Part shown: piece by piece, positions 1 to 10,693 of the stretch | Layout: the number at the start of each line of letters is the position of its first letter | How positions within the stretch are numbered: position 1 is the first letter of the stretch | DNA from: Gaiella sp. | GTDB taxonomy: Bacteria; Actinomycetota; Thermoleophilia; Gaiellales; Gaiellaceae | Assembly (NCBI GenBank): GCA_027493885.1 | Contig: JAOSJZ010000001.1 | Coordinates: 1,978,622-2,042,621 of the forward strand | Length of the DNA: 64,000 nt | Reading direction: 5' to 3' | Program-made: the position numbers and the translations under genes | Notes under the pieces: model-generated | Told to the model about the DNA's origin: nothing | Database searches by the model: none | The model's input: only the letters and a program-made list of their open reading frames with translations

Positions 1-434
1 ACGATCACCCTGTCCGCCGCGGCGAGCGCGTTCACGGTGAGCGGCCCGAACGACGGGGGGCAGTCGAGGAAGACGAAGGTGTACGGCGCGGTCGCGATCG
101 GCGCGAGCGCGTCCGCGAGATACCGCTCGCCGCCCTCGAGCGCCGACAGGTGCACGGTCGCGGCCGCGAGCTCGGCCCTCGCCGGCACGACGTCGAGGTT
201 CGGGAACGCGCTCGGCACGACGAGCTCCGCGAGCGGAGCCCCGTCGAGGAGATCGAGCGTCGAGTGGCCGTTCGCGCGCAGGCCGAGGCCGGAGGTCGCG
301 TTCGCCTGCGGATCGAGGTCGACGATCAGGCAGCGCTCGCCGGCCTCCGCCAGGCACGCCGCGAGGTTGACGGCGGTCGTCGTCTTGCCGACGCCGCCCT
401 TCTGGTTCGCGATCGCGTAGATCCGGGCCGGCAC
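1..434 (-). CDS. parA: ParA/Soj chromosome-partitioning ATPase (3' end outside window)
   Basis: Walker-type ATPase that works with ParB-parS to segregate newly replicated origins. The N-terminus reads IYAIANQKGGVGKTTTAVNL, the deviant Walker A (KGGVGKTT) that defines the family, followed by LIVDLDPQ (Walker A') and FLDCPPSFG (Walker B). The last residues lie beyond base 1, so the protein is truncated by the window. GTG 434 is chosen because a TACCGT box ends 6 bp upstream, which fits a leaderless transcript. It follows rsmG on the same strand after 360 bp, the usual position near oriC; parB is expected just outside the window. Confidence 0.95.
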   Translation of the reverse strand, partial: MPARIYAIANQKGGVGKTTTAVNLAACLAEAGERCLIVDLDPQANATSGLGLRANGHSTLDLLDGAPLAELVVPSAFPNLDVVPARAELAAATVHLSALEGGERYLADALAPIATAPYTFVFLDCPPSFGPLTVNALAAADRVI

Positions 435-446
435 GGCTTCACGGTA
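435..446 (-). promoter_or_regulatory. Leaderless -10 box of parA
   Basis: On the minus strand TACCGT (446-441) is followed by six bases and then GTG 434. A -10 hexamer at this distance places the transcription start on or next to the start codon. No Shine-Dalgarno sequence is visible. The box therefore decides the start of parA. Confidence 0.55.
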
Positions 447-794
447 CCCGGGTGCCCGGACGTCTCGGGCTCAGAGCCGGGAGCGCGCAGGCGATGCTCG
501 TGCACCTGGACGACGAGCGTCTCCGGCCGGTTCTGGGATGGTCGAGCAAGGCCCGTGCGGGGCTGCGCCGCGGGGGATCTCGCGTGCCCGGAAGGCAGCT
601 CTACGCGCATGGGCACTCGCGAGGTGCAGCTCGTGCGCAGCCGGACCGAACAGCAGCGCCGTCGCCTCGAGGCCGCCGCCTCCAGCCCGAGTTCGCGATC
701 CTGCTCCACCACGGCCCTCCCACGGCACGTACCCCCGCTCCTCCTCCACCACACGCAGGCCGAAGGAGGCTTGCAGCAGACTGTTGCTAGCTTG
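447..794. other. Spacer between rsmG and parA, no gene recognised
   Basis: The 348 bases between the parA promoter and the rsmG stop codon hold open frames in several phases, as expected at this GC content, but none resembles a known protein or has a credible start signal. I see no parS site, RNA gene or clear terminator. It probably holds the upstream part of the parA promoter. Confidence 0.4.
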
Positions 795-1385
795 TCAGGC
801 CATCGGGCGCTTGCGGGCGGCGCCGGGACGGCGCGGGAAGCCCGCCGGCGTGGGACCGGTCTTACGGAGGAGGACGAAGCCGGCCGGTGCAGGCTCGGCG
901 CTGGCGGCAAGCCGGGTGGCGACGGCGGCAATCCGCTGCTGGTCGACCGACGGCCCGACCCAGAGCACGACCGCCCCTCCCTCGTAGACGAGCGGGAGGC
1001 ACCACTCGGCCGCGACCGGCGGCTCGGCGAGGGCCTTCGCGACGGCGACCCCGTACGCCTCGAGCGGCTGCTCCTCGGCGCGACCCCAGACGACGCGGAG
1101 GTTCGGGAGCTCGGCCGTCCACCGCTCCAGGAAGTCGCACTTGCGCCGCTCGGCCTCGACCAGTGTCACCTCGCGGTCGGGCAGCGACGCCGCGAGCGGG
1201 ATCCCCGGCGTGCCTCCGCCCGAGCCGACGTCGACGATCGGCCCCTCCTCCGCTGCGACGAGCGGGAGGCCGCGAAGCGCGTCGTCGAGAAGTGCGCGGC
1301 GGGCCGTCTCGAGATCGCGGAGCGCGGTCAGGCCCGCTGTCGCCACGACGGCGGCGAGCCAGCGGTCGAGAAGGCCTGCGGACAA
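795..1385 (-). CDS. rsmG: 16S rRNA (guanine527-N7)-methyltransferase RsmG/GidB
   Basis: SAM-dependent enzyme that methylates G527 of 16S rRNA; loss gives low-level streptomycin resistance in other bacteria. The Rossmann SAM-binding motif VDVGSGGGTPGIPLA is near residues 50-64, followed by VTLVEAERRKCDFLE and a downstream VAKALAEP segment typical of the family. The protein is 196 aa if TTG 1385 is used. That start lies 21 bp after the jag stop; a CTG overlapping that stop is an alternative. It belongs to the rpmH-rnpA-yidD-yidC-jag-rsmG block. Confidence 0.9.
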   Translation of the reverse strand: MSAGLLDRWLAAVVATAGLTALRDLETARRALLDDALRGLPLVAAEEGPIVDVGSGGGTPGIPLAASLPDREVTLVEAERRKCDFLERWTAELPNLRVVWGRAEEQPLEAYGVAVAKALAEPPVAAEWCLPLVYEGGAVVLWVGPSVDQQRIAAVATRLAASAEPAPAGFVLLRKTGPTPAGFPRRPGAARKRPMA

Positions 1386-1405
1386 TGGCGGCCCGGACCG
1401 CGGGT

Positions 1406-2101
1406 TCAGTCGACGGTACGGCGGGGGAAGACGACCACGTAGCGGTGAGGCTCCATCCCCTCGCTCTCGGTCTCCACCTCCGGATCGTCCTTGAGCGCCT
1501 CGTGGACGATCCGGCGCTCGACCGAGCTCATCGGCTCGAGCTCTACGCGACGGCCGGTCGCGGACGCCTGCTCCGCGCCGCGGCGGGCGAGCGAGTCGAG
1601 CGTCGCCGCGCGGCGGGCCCGGTAGCCCGCGGCGTCGACGACGATTCGGCGTCGATCCTCGCCCGCGGCACGATGGGCGATCGCGTTCGCGAGGTACTGG
1701 AGCGCGTCGATCATCTGGCCGTGCCGGCCGATGAGGACGCCGAGGTCGTGGCCCGAGACCGTCGCGACAACCTCGTCGTCTCCCTCCTCGACGCTCACCG
1801 TCCCCGCGATGCCGAGCGCAACCAGCGACCGTTCGAGCAGCGCACGAGCGACGGCCGGCTCGCCCTCGATCGCGGGGCCCGTGGGCTCGGGAGGGAGTGC
1901 CACAGCAGGTCGCGTGGCGGTCGCCACCACACGGGCCGGCGTGTATCCGACGCCGAGCAGGCCGCGCTCTCCTTCGCTCACGACCTGGAAGCGGACGGCG
2001 TCGCGATCGACTCCGGGCGCGAGCCGCTCGAGCTCGCGGAGTGCCGACCACTTCGCCTCGCCGACGGTCTCGCCCGTCGCCTCGACGGAGACCTCGCTCA
2101 C
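1406..2101 (-). CDS. jag: KhpB/Jag-type RNA-binding protein (Jag_N, KH, R3H)
   Basis: RNA-binding protein encoded next to yidC in most bacteria and linked to envelope and cell-division control. Order: Jag_N domain (VEATGETVGEAKWSAL, residues 6-21), a KH domain with the nucleic-acid loop VLIGRHGQMIDALQYL (122-137), and a C-terminal R3H domain around MSSVERRIVHEAL (191-203). Length is 231 aa. GTG 2101 overlaps the yidC stop as GTGA, so the two genes are probably translationally coupled. Confidence 0.93.
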   Translation of the reverse strand: MSEVSVEATGETVGEAKWSALRELERLAPGVDRDAVRFQVVSEGERGLLGVGYTPARVVATATRPAVALPPEPTGPAIEGEPAVARALLERSLVALGIAGTVSVEEGDDEVVATVSGHDLGVLIGRHGQMIDALQYLANAIAHRAAGEDRRRIVVDAAGYRARRAATLDSLARRGAEQASATGRRVELEPMSSVERRIVHEALKDDPEVETESEGMEPHRYVVVFPRRTVD

Positions 2102-2946
2102 CTGCGCCTGCCCCCGCCGCTGCGCTTGCGCTTCACGCGCCGTGGCGGGCCGGCGCTCGTGGGGGCGCCGCCGTCGGTCGCCGGCACGCCCGGCTGGCGC
2201 TTCTTCGACTTCGGCGGCGGAGCGGGTGCCGGCGGCTCCTTCGGAGGCGTCCGCGAGCTCTTGTGTTGCACGCCCAGGTCCGGCCGCGGCATCATCCGGC
2301 GGGTGACGATCCCCTGGCCCGTCGTCCACAGGTTTGTGGTGAGCCAGTAGATCATCAGCCCGGCCGGGAAGTTGAGGATGAACGGGACGAAGGCGATCGG
2401 CAGCACCATCAGCAGGATCCGCTGCGCCTTCTGCATCGTCGCGGCCATGAAGTACGAGGAGGTCAGCTGGCTCGCGACGTAGACGACGAGCAGGAGTGGT
2501 CCCCAGCCGTCCTTCGTCGGCTGCGTGATGTCGACGAGACCGATGAAGTCCAGGCTCGAGCCGGGGTACCCCGGGAAGACCTCCTTCTCGAAGTCCTTCA
2601 GCACGTAGAACAGCGAGATGAAGATCGGGATCTGCAGGACGATCGGCAGGCACGACGCGGCCGGATTGATCTTGTTCTCGCGGTAGAACTTCATCAGCTC
2701 CTCGTTCTGCCGCTGCTTGTCGTGCTTCCAGCGCTGCTGGATCTCCTTCATCTCCGGCGCATGCGCCTGGAGGTTCTGCATCGAGTGGATCTGGCGCACC
2801 GTGACCGGGACGAGCACGAGGCGGACGAGGACGACGAGCGCCACGATCGACCACGCCCACGAGAAGCCCGCGGTCGCGTGGAACCATTCGAGCAGGCTCG
2901 TGAGGAAGTTCTCGATCGGGCGGAGGGGGTTGGCCACGGCGATCAC
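2098..2946 (-). CDS. yidC: Membrane protein insertase YidC (Oxa1 family)
   Basis: Inserts and folds inner-membrane proteins, alone or with SecYEG. The short Gram-positive-type form is present (282 aa, no large periplasmic domain). The conserved core reads VRQIHSMQNLQAHAPEMKEI, then NPAASCLPIVLQIPIFISLF with the usual transmembrane helices, and a basic C-terminal tail (KSKKR, RRVKRKRSGGGRRR) of the kind that contacts ribosomes. GTG 2946 overlaps the yidD stop (GTGA), and its own stop overlaps the jag start. Confidence 0.95.
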   Translation of the reverse strand: MIAVANPLRPIENFLTSLLEWFHATAGFSWAWSIVALVVLVRLVLVPVTVRQIHSMQNLQAHAPEMKEIQQRWKHDKQRQNEELMKFYRENKINPAASCLPIVLQIPIFISLFYVLKDFEKEVFPGYPGSSLDFIGLVDITQPTKDGWGPLLLVVYVASQLTSSYFMAATMQKAQRILLMVLPIAFVPFILNFPAGLMIYWLTTNLWTTGQGIVTRRMMPRPDLGVQHKSSRTPPKEPPAPAPPPKSKKRQPGVPATDGGAPTSAGPPRRVKRKRSGGGRRR

Positions 2947-3203
2947 GTGCGCAGCCTCCCTCTGTCCTCACGCGAACGGAACAGCCGCCGGTCGCGGACG
3001 TGGTCGACACCCCCGTGGCTCCACGGGTTGCAGCGCAGGAGCCGCCAGCCGGCGAGGATGCCGCCCCGGACGAGACCGAGCTCGCGGAACGCCTCGAGCG
3101 CGTATTGCGAGCAGCTCGGGTGGTACTTGCACGTGCCGGGAGGCGTCAGCAGGCCCAGCGTGTGTCGCCACGCCTGCACGAGGCCGATGCCGACCCACCT
3201 CAC
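2943..3203 (-). CDS. yidD: Membrane protein insertion efficiency factor YidD
   Basis: Small membrane-associated protein that assists YidC-dependent insertion. The family signature is intact: GTCKYHPSCSQYALEAFRE with its conserved cysteines, then GGILAGWRLLRCNPWSHGG. The length of 86 aa is normal. GTG 3203 overlaps the rnpA stop (GTGA) and the downstream end overlaps the yidC start, so rnpA-yidD-yidC-jag are linked by three consecutive 4-bp overlaps. Confidence 0.93.
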   Translation of the reverse strand: MRWVGIGLVQAWRHTLGLLTPPGTCKYHPSCSQYALEAFRELGLVRGGILAGWRLLRCNPWSHGGVDHVRDRRLFRSREDRGRLRT

Positions 3204-3550
3204 CCGTGTACCTTGCCGATCACCTCGCGCACCTGGTCGACGAGCCACTGGTGCCCGCGTGACTCTGCCGCCTCGGCAAGACCGGGACGGGCCGCGACCA
3301 CGTAGTCCCGGCCGGCCGGCACCTCGGTCGCGAGCTCGTCCCACACAGCGCGGAGCTGGCGCTTGAGACGGTTCCGTGTCACGGCCGGGCCAACCGCGCG
3401 AGGAATCGCGAGACCGAGCCGGGGCTCGCCGGCACCGTCCGGGTCGCGCACGAACCAGTGCAGCGTGAGCGAGCGGTTCGAGACCGACCGGCCCTGCCGG
3501 TATACAGCCTCGAAATCACGAGAACGAGACAGGCGCTGCCGGCGCTCCAC
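3200..3550 (-). CDS. rnpA: Ribonuclease P protein component
   Basis: Basic protein subunit of RNase P, which matures the 5' ends of tRNAs with the RNA subunit. RLSRSRDFEAVYRQGRSVSN and the RNR motif GPAVTRNRLKRQLRAVW are the family signatures. Length is 116 aa with a GTG start. It begins 9 bp after rpmH, the near-universal rpmH-rnpA arrangement. Confidence 0.94.
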   Translation of the reverse strand: MERRQRLSRSRDFEAVYRQGRSVSNRSLTLHWFVRDPDGAGEPRLGLAIPRAVGPAVTRNRLKRQLRAVWDELATEVPAGRDYVVAARPGLAEAAESRGHQWLVDQVREVIGKVHG

Positions 3551-3559
3551 GGCAGCGGC

Positions 3560-3694
3560 TCAGGCCGAGAGGCGCTTCCGCCCCTTGGCGCGGCGGCGCT
3601 TGAGAATCGCCTGTCCGCCACGGGTCGACATGCGCGCGCGGAAGCCATGCTTGCGCTTGCGGCGGCGGACGTTCGGCTGGTACGTGCGCTTCAC
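3560..3694 (-). CDS. rpmH: 50S ribosomal protein L34
   Basis: 44-residue ribosomal protein beginning [20 protein letters not shown] and ending KGRKRLSA, an almost consensus L34. It starts at GTG 3694, directly after the origin-proximal spacer. It is the first gene of the minus-strand rpmH-rnpA-yidD-yidC-jag-rsmG operon and is divergent from dnaA. Confidence 0.95.
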   Translation of the reverse strand: MKRTYQPNVRRRKRKHGFRARMSTRGGQAILKRRRAKGRKRLSA

Positions 3695-4026
3695 GGCGGT
3701 GAGAAGCCCTTTGCTGAGACATTGCCCGCGCCCGGCGGCACGGCGGAGCGCGGAGTATAGACGAGGTCTTCCGGGCGCCGGTTATCCACAACGGCGCCGG
3801 CCGGTGTTTCTCTCGAAACGGCTGCTCACAAGGGAGGGGCGTCGCCCGCGCGGGCGGCGCCGGCATGCTTGTCCACAGCTGTGGAGATCGGTGTGGAGAC
3901 ACAAGAAATACCTGCAAATTGGTGTGTTTCTCGGCATGTTCCCGGGTCGGTGGCACGCCATCCGCGGCTCTCAGACGGTGGTATGCTCGCGCCTCCCCGT
4001 CCGTCCCGAGGAGCATCGAGCACCGC
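3695..4026. other. Candidate oriC: DnaA boxes between rpmH and dnaA
   Basis: Contains a perfect DnaA box TTATCCACA (3782-3790), TTGTCCACA (3869-3877), and two inverted relatives TGTGGAGAT (3880-3888) and TGTGGAGAC (3892-3900), the last three within 32 bp. An AT-richer stretch follows (about 3899-3935) and could be the unwinding element. TGTTTC-TCTC-GAAACG at 3805-3820 matches 12 of 16 bases of the parS consensus. The spacer also holds both divergent promoters; GAGGAG (4008-4013) lies 13 bp before the dnaA start. Confidence 0.65.
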
Positions 4027-5382
4027 GTGGAGAACCCTCTCGAGCCGACCGTCGCACGCCTCTGGGGAGACGTCTCCCGCCGGCTCGAGGACACGCTCAA
4101 CCAGACGACGTACACGATGTGGTTCGCCTCGGCGAGACCGCGGGCGCTGCGGGAGGACGTCTTCGTCGTCGTCGTTCCGAACGACTTCTCCCGCACCTGG
4201 ATCGAGTCGAACTTCCTGGGCCTGCTCGAGAGCGCGGTTCGCGACTCGCTCGGTCGCGACGCACGCGTCGTGCTCGAGGTCGAGGACCCCGCCGCCGTGA
4301 TGGACGGACAGCCGGTCGCCGCTCCCGCGCCCGTCGCGAGGGAGGTGCAGCCCGGCGCGAACCCGAAGTACACGTTCGACAACTTCGTCATCGGCTCCTC
4401 GAATCGCTTCGCCCATGCAGCGGCGCTCGCGGTCGCGGAGGCGCCTGCGCAGGCGTACAACCCACTCTTCATCTACGGAGGCACCGGGCTCGGCAAGACA
4501 CACCTGCTGCAGGCGATCGGCGCGTACGTGAGCGACCACTCGAAGGGTCTCACGACGCGCTACGTGACGAGCGAGACGTTCACGAACGACTTCATCAACT
4601 CGCTCCGCGACAAGCGAATCGAGGGGTTCAAGCACCGCTATCGCGCGTACGACGTCCTGCTCGTGGACGACATCCAGTTCCTCGAGGGCAAGGAGCGCTT
4701 CCAGGAGGAGTTCTTCCACACCTTCAACTCCCTCTACGAGGCCGGCCGGCAGATCGTCATCTCGTCCGATCGCCCTCCGAAGGAGATCGCGACGCTCGAG
4801 GAGCGGTTGCGGTCACGGTTCGAGTGGGGGCTGATCACCGATATCCAGCCACCCGACCTCGAGACGCGGATCGCGATCCTGCGCAAGAAGGTCACGACCG
4901 ACGGCATCGCGGTCACCGACCCGGAGGTGCTCACCTTCATCGCCGGCCGTGTGTCGACGAACATCCGCGAGCTCGAGGGAGCGCTCACGCGCGTCGTTGC
5001 CTTCTCGTCGCTCACCGGTCTCCCGCTCGACGTCGAGCTCGCCGAACAGGTGCTGCGAGACCTCTTTCCCTCCGGTGGCGAGCTGCCGAAGGTGACGATC
5101 GCCCTCATCCAGGAGGCGGTGTGCGAGCGCTTCTCGCTCACCGTGCAGGAGCTCGTGAGCCCGCGCCGCTCCCAGGCGGTCGCCTACCCGCGCCAGGTTG
5201 CGATGTACCTCTCGCGCGAGCTCACGGACGCCTCGCTGCCGAAGATCGGCAAGGAGTTCGGTGGTCGCGACCACACGACCGTCCTCCACGCGAACGCAAA
5301 GATCACGCGCATGATCTCCGAGGACAGAGCTGTGTACAACCTCGTGCAGGACCTCACCGCCCGGATCAAGCACCGTGGATAG
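4027..5382 (+). CDS. dnaA: Chromosomal replication initiator DnaA
   Basis: AAA+ ATPase that binds DnaA boxes and opens oriC. The N-terminal domain I ([20 protein letters not shown]) is followed directly by the AAA+ core: [19 protein letters not shown], Walker [13 protein letters not shown] near residue 151, Walker [15 protein letters not shown] near 213. Domain IV carries the DNA-binding signature [15 protein letters not shown] near residue 411. Length is 451 aa. GTG 4027 is chosen because domain I begins there; upstream in-frame codons would run through the DnaA-box region. Confidence 0.97.
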   Translation: MENPLEPTVARLWGDVSRRLEDTLNQTTYTMWFASARPRALREDVFVVVVPNDFSRTWIESNFLGLLESAVRDSLGRDARVVLEVEDPAAVMDGQPVAAPAPVAREVQPGANPKYTFDNFVIGSSNRFAHAAALAVAEAPAQAYNPLFIYGGTGLGKTHLLQAIGAYVSDHSKGLTTRYVTSETFTNDFINSLRDKRIEGFKHRYRAYDVLLVDDIQFLEGKERFQEEFFHTFNSLYEAGRQIVISSDRPPKEIATLEERLRSRFEWGLITDIQPPDLETRIAILRKKVTTDGIAVTDPEVLTFIAGRVSTNIRELEGALTRVVAFSSLTGLPLDVELAEQVLRDLFPSGGELPKVTIALIQEAVCERFSLTVQELVSPRRSQAVAYPRQVAMYLSRELTDASLPKIGKEFGGRDHTTVLHANAKITRMISEDRAVYNLVQDLTARIKHRG

Positions 5383-5541
5383 ATTCCTCTCGAGCGACGT
5401 TGCGCAGCGAGCGCCTGGGGATGCGGTGGACAACTACGCCCGCGGGACCCACCGCGGAAACCCGCATGACGACGACGTTTCTGTTCGTCTTCCCCGTCGT
5501 CCACACTCCCTATGGACTACGACGAAAGGTTTAAGAGAGAA
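5383..5541. other. dnaA-dnaN spacer with further DnaA-box-like sites
   Basis: This 159-bp spacer holds GGTGGACAA (inverse of TTGTCCACC, about 5424-5432) and TCGTCCACA (about 5499-5507). In many Actinomycetota oriC lies exactly here. With only two imperfect boxes it is weaker than the rpmH-dnaA spacer, but a bipartite origin cannot be excluded. An AT-richer stretch with GAAAGG and AAGAGAGAA precedes the dnaN start. Confidence 0.45.
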
Positions 5542-6668
5542 ATGATGGAAACCGACATCGCCGTCGGCTCGGAGATTCGCGTCGTCCTCGGGCGCGACGA
5601 GCTTGCGAGCAGGCTGGCCCTCGTCTCCCGCGCCTCGTCGACCCGGGGGCCGTTCAGGTTCTCGGCGGCATCCTCTTGCGGGCGCGTGACGGGTTGCTCG
5701 AGCTCGAGGCGACGGACATGGAGCTGTCGCTTCGCACGACGGTGCCCGCCAGCGTCGAGGGCGAGGGCGCGATCGTCGTTCCCGCGAGGCTCCTCGGCGA
5801 TGTCGTGCGCCTGCTTCCCGCGAGCGAGGTGACGATCGCGCATCGCTCGGAGGACGGTGTGGCGTCGATCGACTCGGGCTCGTACTCGGGTCGCCTCAAC
5901 GTCTTCGCCGCGGAGGACTTCCCGCGCCTGCCGGCGATCGATGTCCCGCTCCACGACATCGAGTCGGCCTCGCTGCTCGATACGGTGCAGCGTGTCGCGC
6001 GCGCCGCTTCGCGCGACGAGTCGCGGCCTGTCCTCACCGGCATCCTCGTACGCTTCGAAGGGTCGCGCCTGACGATGGCCGCGACCGATTCGTACCGCAT
6101 GGCGGTGAAGGAGACCGAGCTCCCGTCTGCCGGACCCGAGCTCGAGGCGATCATCCCGGCCCGCGCGCTCGACGAGCTCGGGCGCATCGCCGCCGGCAAC
6201 GAGACCGTGCAACTCGGTGTCAGCGAGAACCACGTCATCTTCGGCGCCGGTGACGCATGGCTGACGACCCGCCGGATCGACGGGCAGTTTCCGAACGTCG
6301 CGCAGCTCAAGCCGGAGACGTTCGACGTCGAGCTCGAGCTGAACCGCGGCGAGATCCTCGAGGTCGTTCGCCGCGCGGCGGTGATGGCGCAGCGGAACAC
6401 GCCGCTGCGGCTCCGCTTCAGCGAGGGCGAGCTCACGATCTCGGCGCAGAGCCAGGATGTCGGCGAGACGCGCGAGTCGCTCGCCGTCGCGTACGCAGGC
6501 GAGGCGCTCGAGATCGGCTTCAACGCGGAGTTCCTGCGCGAGGGGCTCGAGTCGGTGACCTCGGACGCCGTTCAGCTCAAGCTCATCAACCCGCTCCGGC
6601 CCGGCCTGCTCAGCTCGGAGGGCGACGCCTTCTGGTACCTGATCATGCCGATCCGGCTCGCGGGGTAG
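5542..6668 (+). CDS. dnaN: DNA polymerase III beta sliding clamp, interrupted by a 1-base frameshift
   Basis: Processivity clamp of the replicative polymerase. The first frame gives GRDELASRLALVSRASSTRG and is then lost; the next frame continues AVQVLGGILLRARDGLLELE and runs to the stop with all three clamp domains. The switch falls in a G run of five at 5645-5649; six G would restore one 375-aa clamp of normal length. dnaN is essential, so a sequencing error is the best explanation. ATG 5542 (or 5545) follows AAGAGAGAA; ATG 5512 is an upstream alternative. It sits in the standard dnaA-dnaN-recF order. Confidence 0.9.
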
Positions 6669-6691
6669 CTCGGGGAGATCCCGGTCTGATC

Positions 6692-7747
6692 GTGGAGCAG
6701 GTGTCGCTTCGCGACGTCCGCTCGTACCCCCGGCTCGAGCTGGCCCTCGAGCCGGGGCTCGTGCTCGTCACGGGACGGAACGGCGCGGGCAAGACGAACC
6801 TGCTCGAGGCGATCCACGTCGCCGCGCAGGGGCTCTCGTTCCGCACGAGGCAGGACACGCAGCTCGTTCGACGCGGCACCGAAGAGGGTCTGGCCCGCGT
6901 CGCCGGCCGGCGCGGCGGCGCGGTCGTCGAGGCCGAGGTGCGTCTGTCCACGCGCGAGCCCAAGCGGATCCGCTGGAACGGCGCCGCTCTCGGATCCGTC
7001 GACGACCTCCGGTCGCGGATTCACGCGCTCGCTTTCACGCCCGACCGGCTGGCCGTCGTGAAGGGCGGCCCCGCGACCCGGCGCGCGTACTTCGACCGAG
7101 TGCTGGCACGTGCGCTGCCTTCGCGGGCCGACCTCTCCGGCGCGTACGCAGCGGCGCTCGGTCAGCGGAACGCGGCGCTGCGGCGGATCGCCGCCGGCGT
7201 CTCCGACCGGGCGGCGCTCGACCCGTGGACGGATCAGGTCGCCGCCCTCGCCGCCCAGCTCGTCGACGCACGCGCACGGGTGCTCTCGCTCCTCACCCCG
7301 GCCTTCGCCGAGCGCGCGGGCGAGCTCGGTCTCGAGCAGGCGGCGCTCGCCTACGACGCCGAGCCGCCGTCGAGGACAGCGCTCGACGCCCGGCTGCCGC
7401 GCGACCTCGAGCGGGGGACGACCGGTCTGGGCCCTCACCTCGACGAGATCCGCATCCTCGCCGGCGACCGGGAGCTCCGTACGTACGGGTCGCAGGGGGA
7501 GCAGCGCCTGGCGGTGCTGTCGCTCCTGCTCGCCGAGGCAGAGCTGCTCGGCTCGCAGGTGGGCGTGCCGCCGCTGCTTCTCCTCGACGACGCGCTCTCG
7601 GAGCTCGACGCGGACCGTCGGCGGATCCTCAGCGAACGCCTGGGCACCGCCGGACAGACGCTCGTCACCGCGACCGGCGCCGAGGCGCTGCCGCTTGCGC
7701 CGGCGCAACTCCTCGCCGTGACGCCGGGGAAGGTCCGGCGCGGCTGA
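6692..7747 (+). CDS. recF: DNA replication and repair protein RecF
   Basis: SMC-like ATPase that helps load RecA at gaps. Walker A is GRNGAGKTNLLEAIH near residues 28-42; FTPDRLAVVKGGPATRRAYFD and the signature SQGEQRLAVLSLLLAEAE are typical. LLLLDDALSELDADRR is Walker B plus D-loop. Length is 351 aa. GTG 6692 is chosen because it precedes the conserved first strand VSLRDVRSYP; CTG 6686 is a weaker alternative. It follows dnaN by 23 bp and its stop overlaps the next start by one base (TGATG). Confidence 0.93.
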   Translation: MEQVSLRDVRSYPRLELALEPGLVLVTGRNGAGKTNLLEAIHVAAQGLSFRTRQDTQLVRRGTEEGLARVAGRRGGAVVEAEVRLSTREPKRIRWNGAALGSVDDLRSRIHALAFTPDRLAVVKGGPATRRAYFDRVLARALPSRADLSGAYAAALGQRNAALRRIAAGVSDRAALDPWTDQVAALAAQLVDARARVLSLLTPAFAERAGELGLEQAALAYDAEPPSRTALDARLPRDLERGTTGLGPHLDEIRILAGDRELRTYGSQGEQRLAVLSLLLAEAELLGSQVGVPPLLLLDDALSELDADRRRILSERLGTAGQTLVTATGAEALPLAPAQLLAVTPGKVRRG

Positions 7748-8208
7748 TGGAGCGCCTCGACGGATCCGTGCGTCGTGCCCTCCGCAGCGCCGGCGTTCCC
7801 GACGCCGGGGTGCTCGCGGCCGTGACCGCGGCCTGGCCGGCCGCGGTCGGCTCGGCGATCGCGCGCGCGGCCTGGCCGCAGCGGCTCGCCCGCGACGGGA
7901 CGCTCCACGTGACGACGATCTCCTCCACCTGGGCGTTCGAGCTCGGCCGCATGGAGGGCGAGGTGCGCGCGAAGCTCAGCGCGTCGCTCGGCGACGCGAC
8001 ACCGCCGTCGCTGCGCTTTGCGCCGGGCCCGGTCCCCTCGCCCGGCGCCGAGGAACGGCCCCGCCGCGAGGTGGCGCCGCCGAGCCCCGAGGACGGCGTG
8101 CGCGCGGCCTCCCTGAGCGCCGCGATCGACGATCCCGAGCTCCGCGAGGCGGTCCGCCGCGCAGCCGCCGCGAGCCTCGCCGCAGCCCGCGCCGACCGCG
8201 CTGTCTGA
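7747..8208 (+). CDS. DUF721 (DciA-like) protein between recF and gyrB
   Basis: 153-aa protein in the position held by DUF721/DciA proteins in Actinomycetota. The N-terminal KH-like part (VLAAVTAAWPAAVGSAIARA, then WPQRLARDGTLHVTTISSTW and AFELGRMEGEVRAKL) matches the domain that in other bacteria helps load the replicative helicase; that role is inferred here. The C-terminal third is Pro/Ala/Arg-rich. ATG 7747 overlaps the recF stop by one base. Confidence 0.8.
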   Translation: MERLDGSVRRALRSAGVPDAGVLAAVTAAWPAAVGSAIARAAWPQRLARDGTLHVTTISSTWAFELGRMEGEVRAKLSASLGDATPPSLRFAPGPVPSPGAEERPRREVAPPSPEDGVRAASLSAAIDDPELREAVRRAAAASLAAARADRAV

Positions 8209-10689
<2,481 letters not shown>

Positions 10690-10693
10690 GCTG

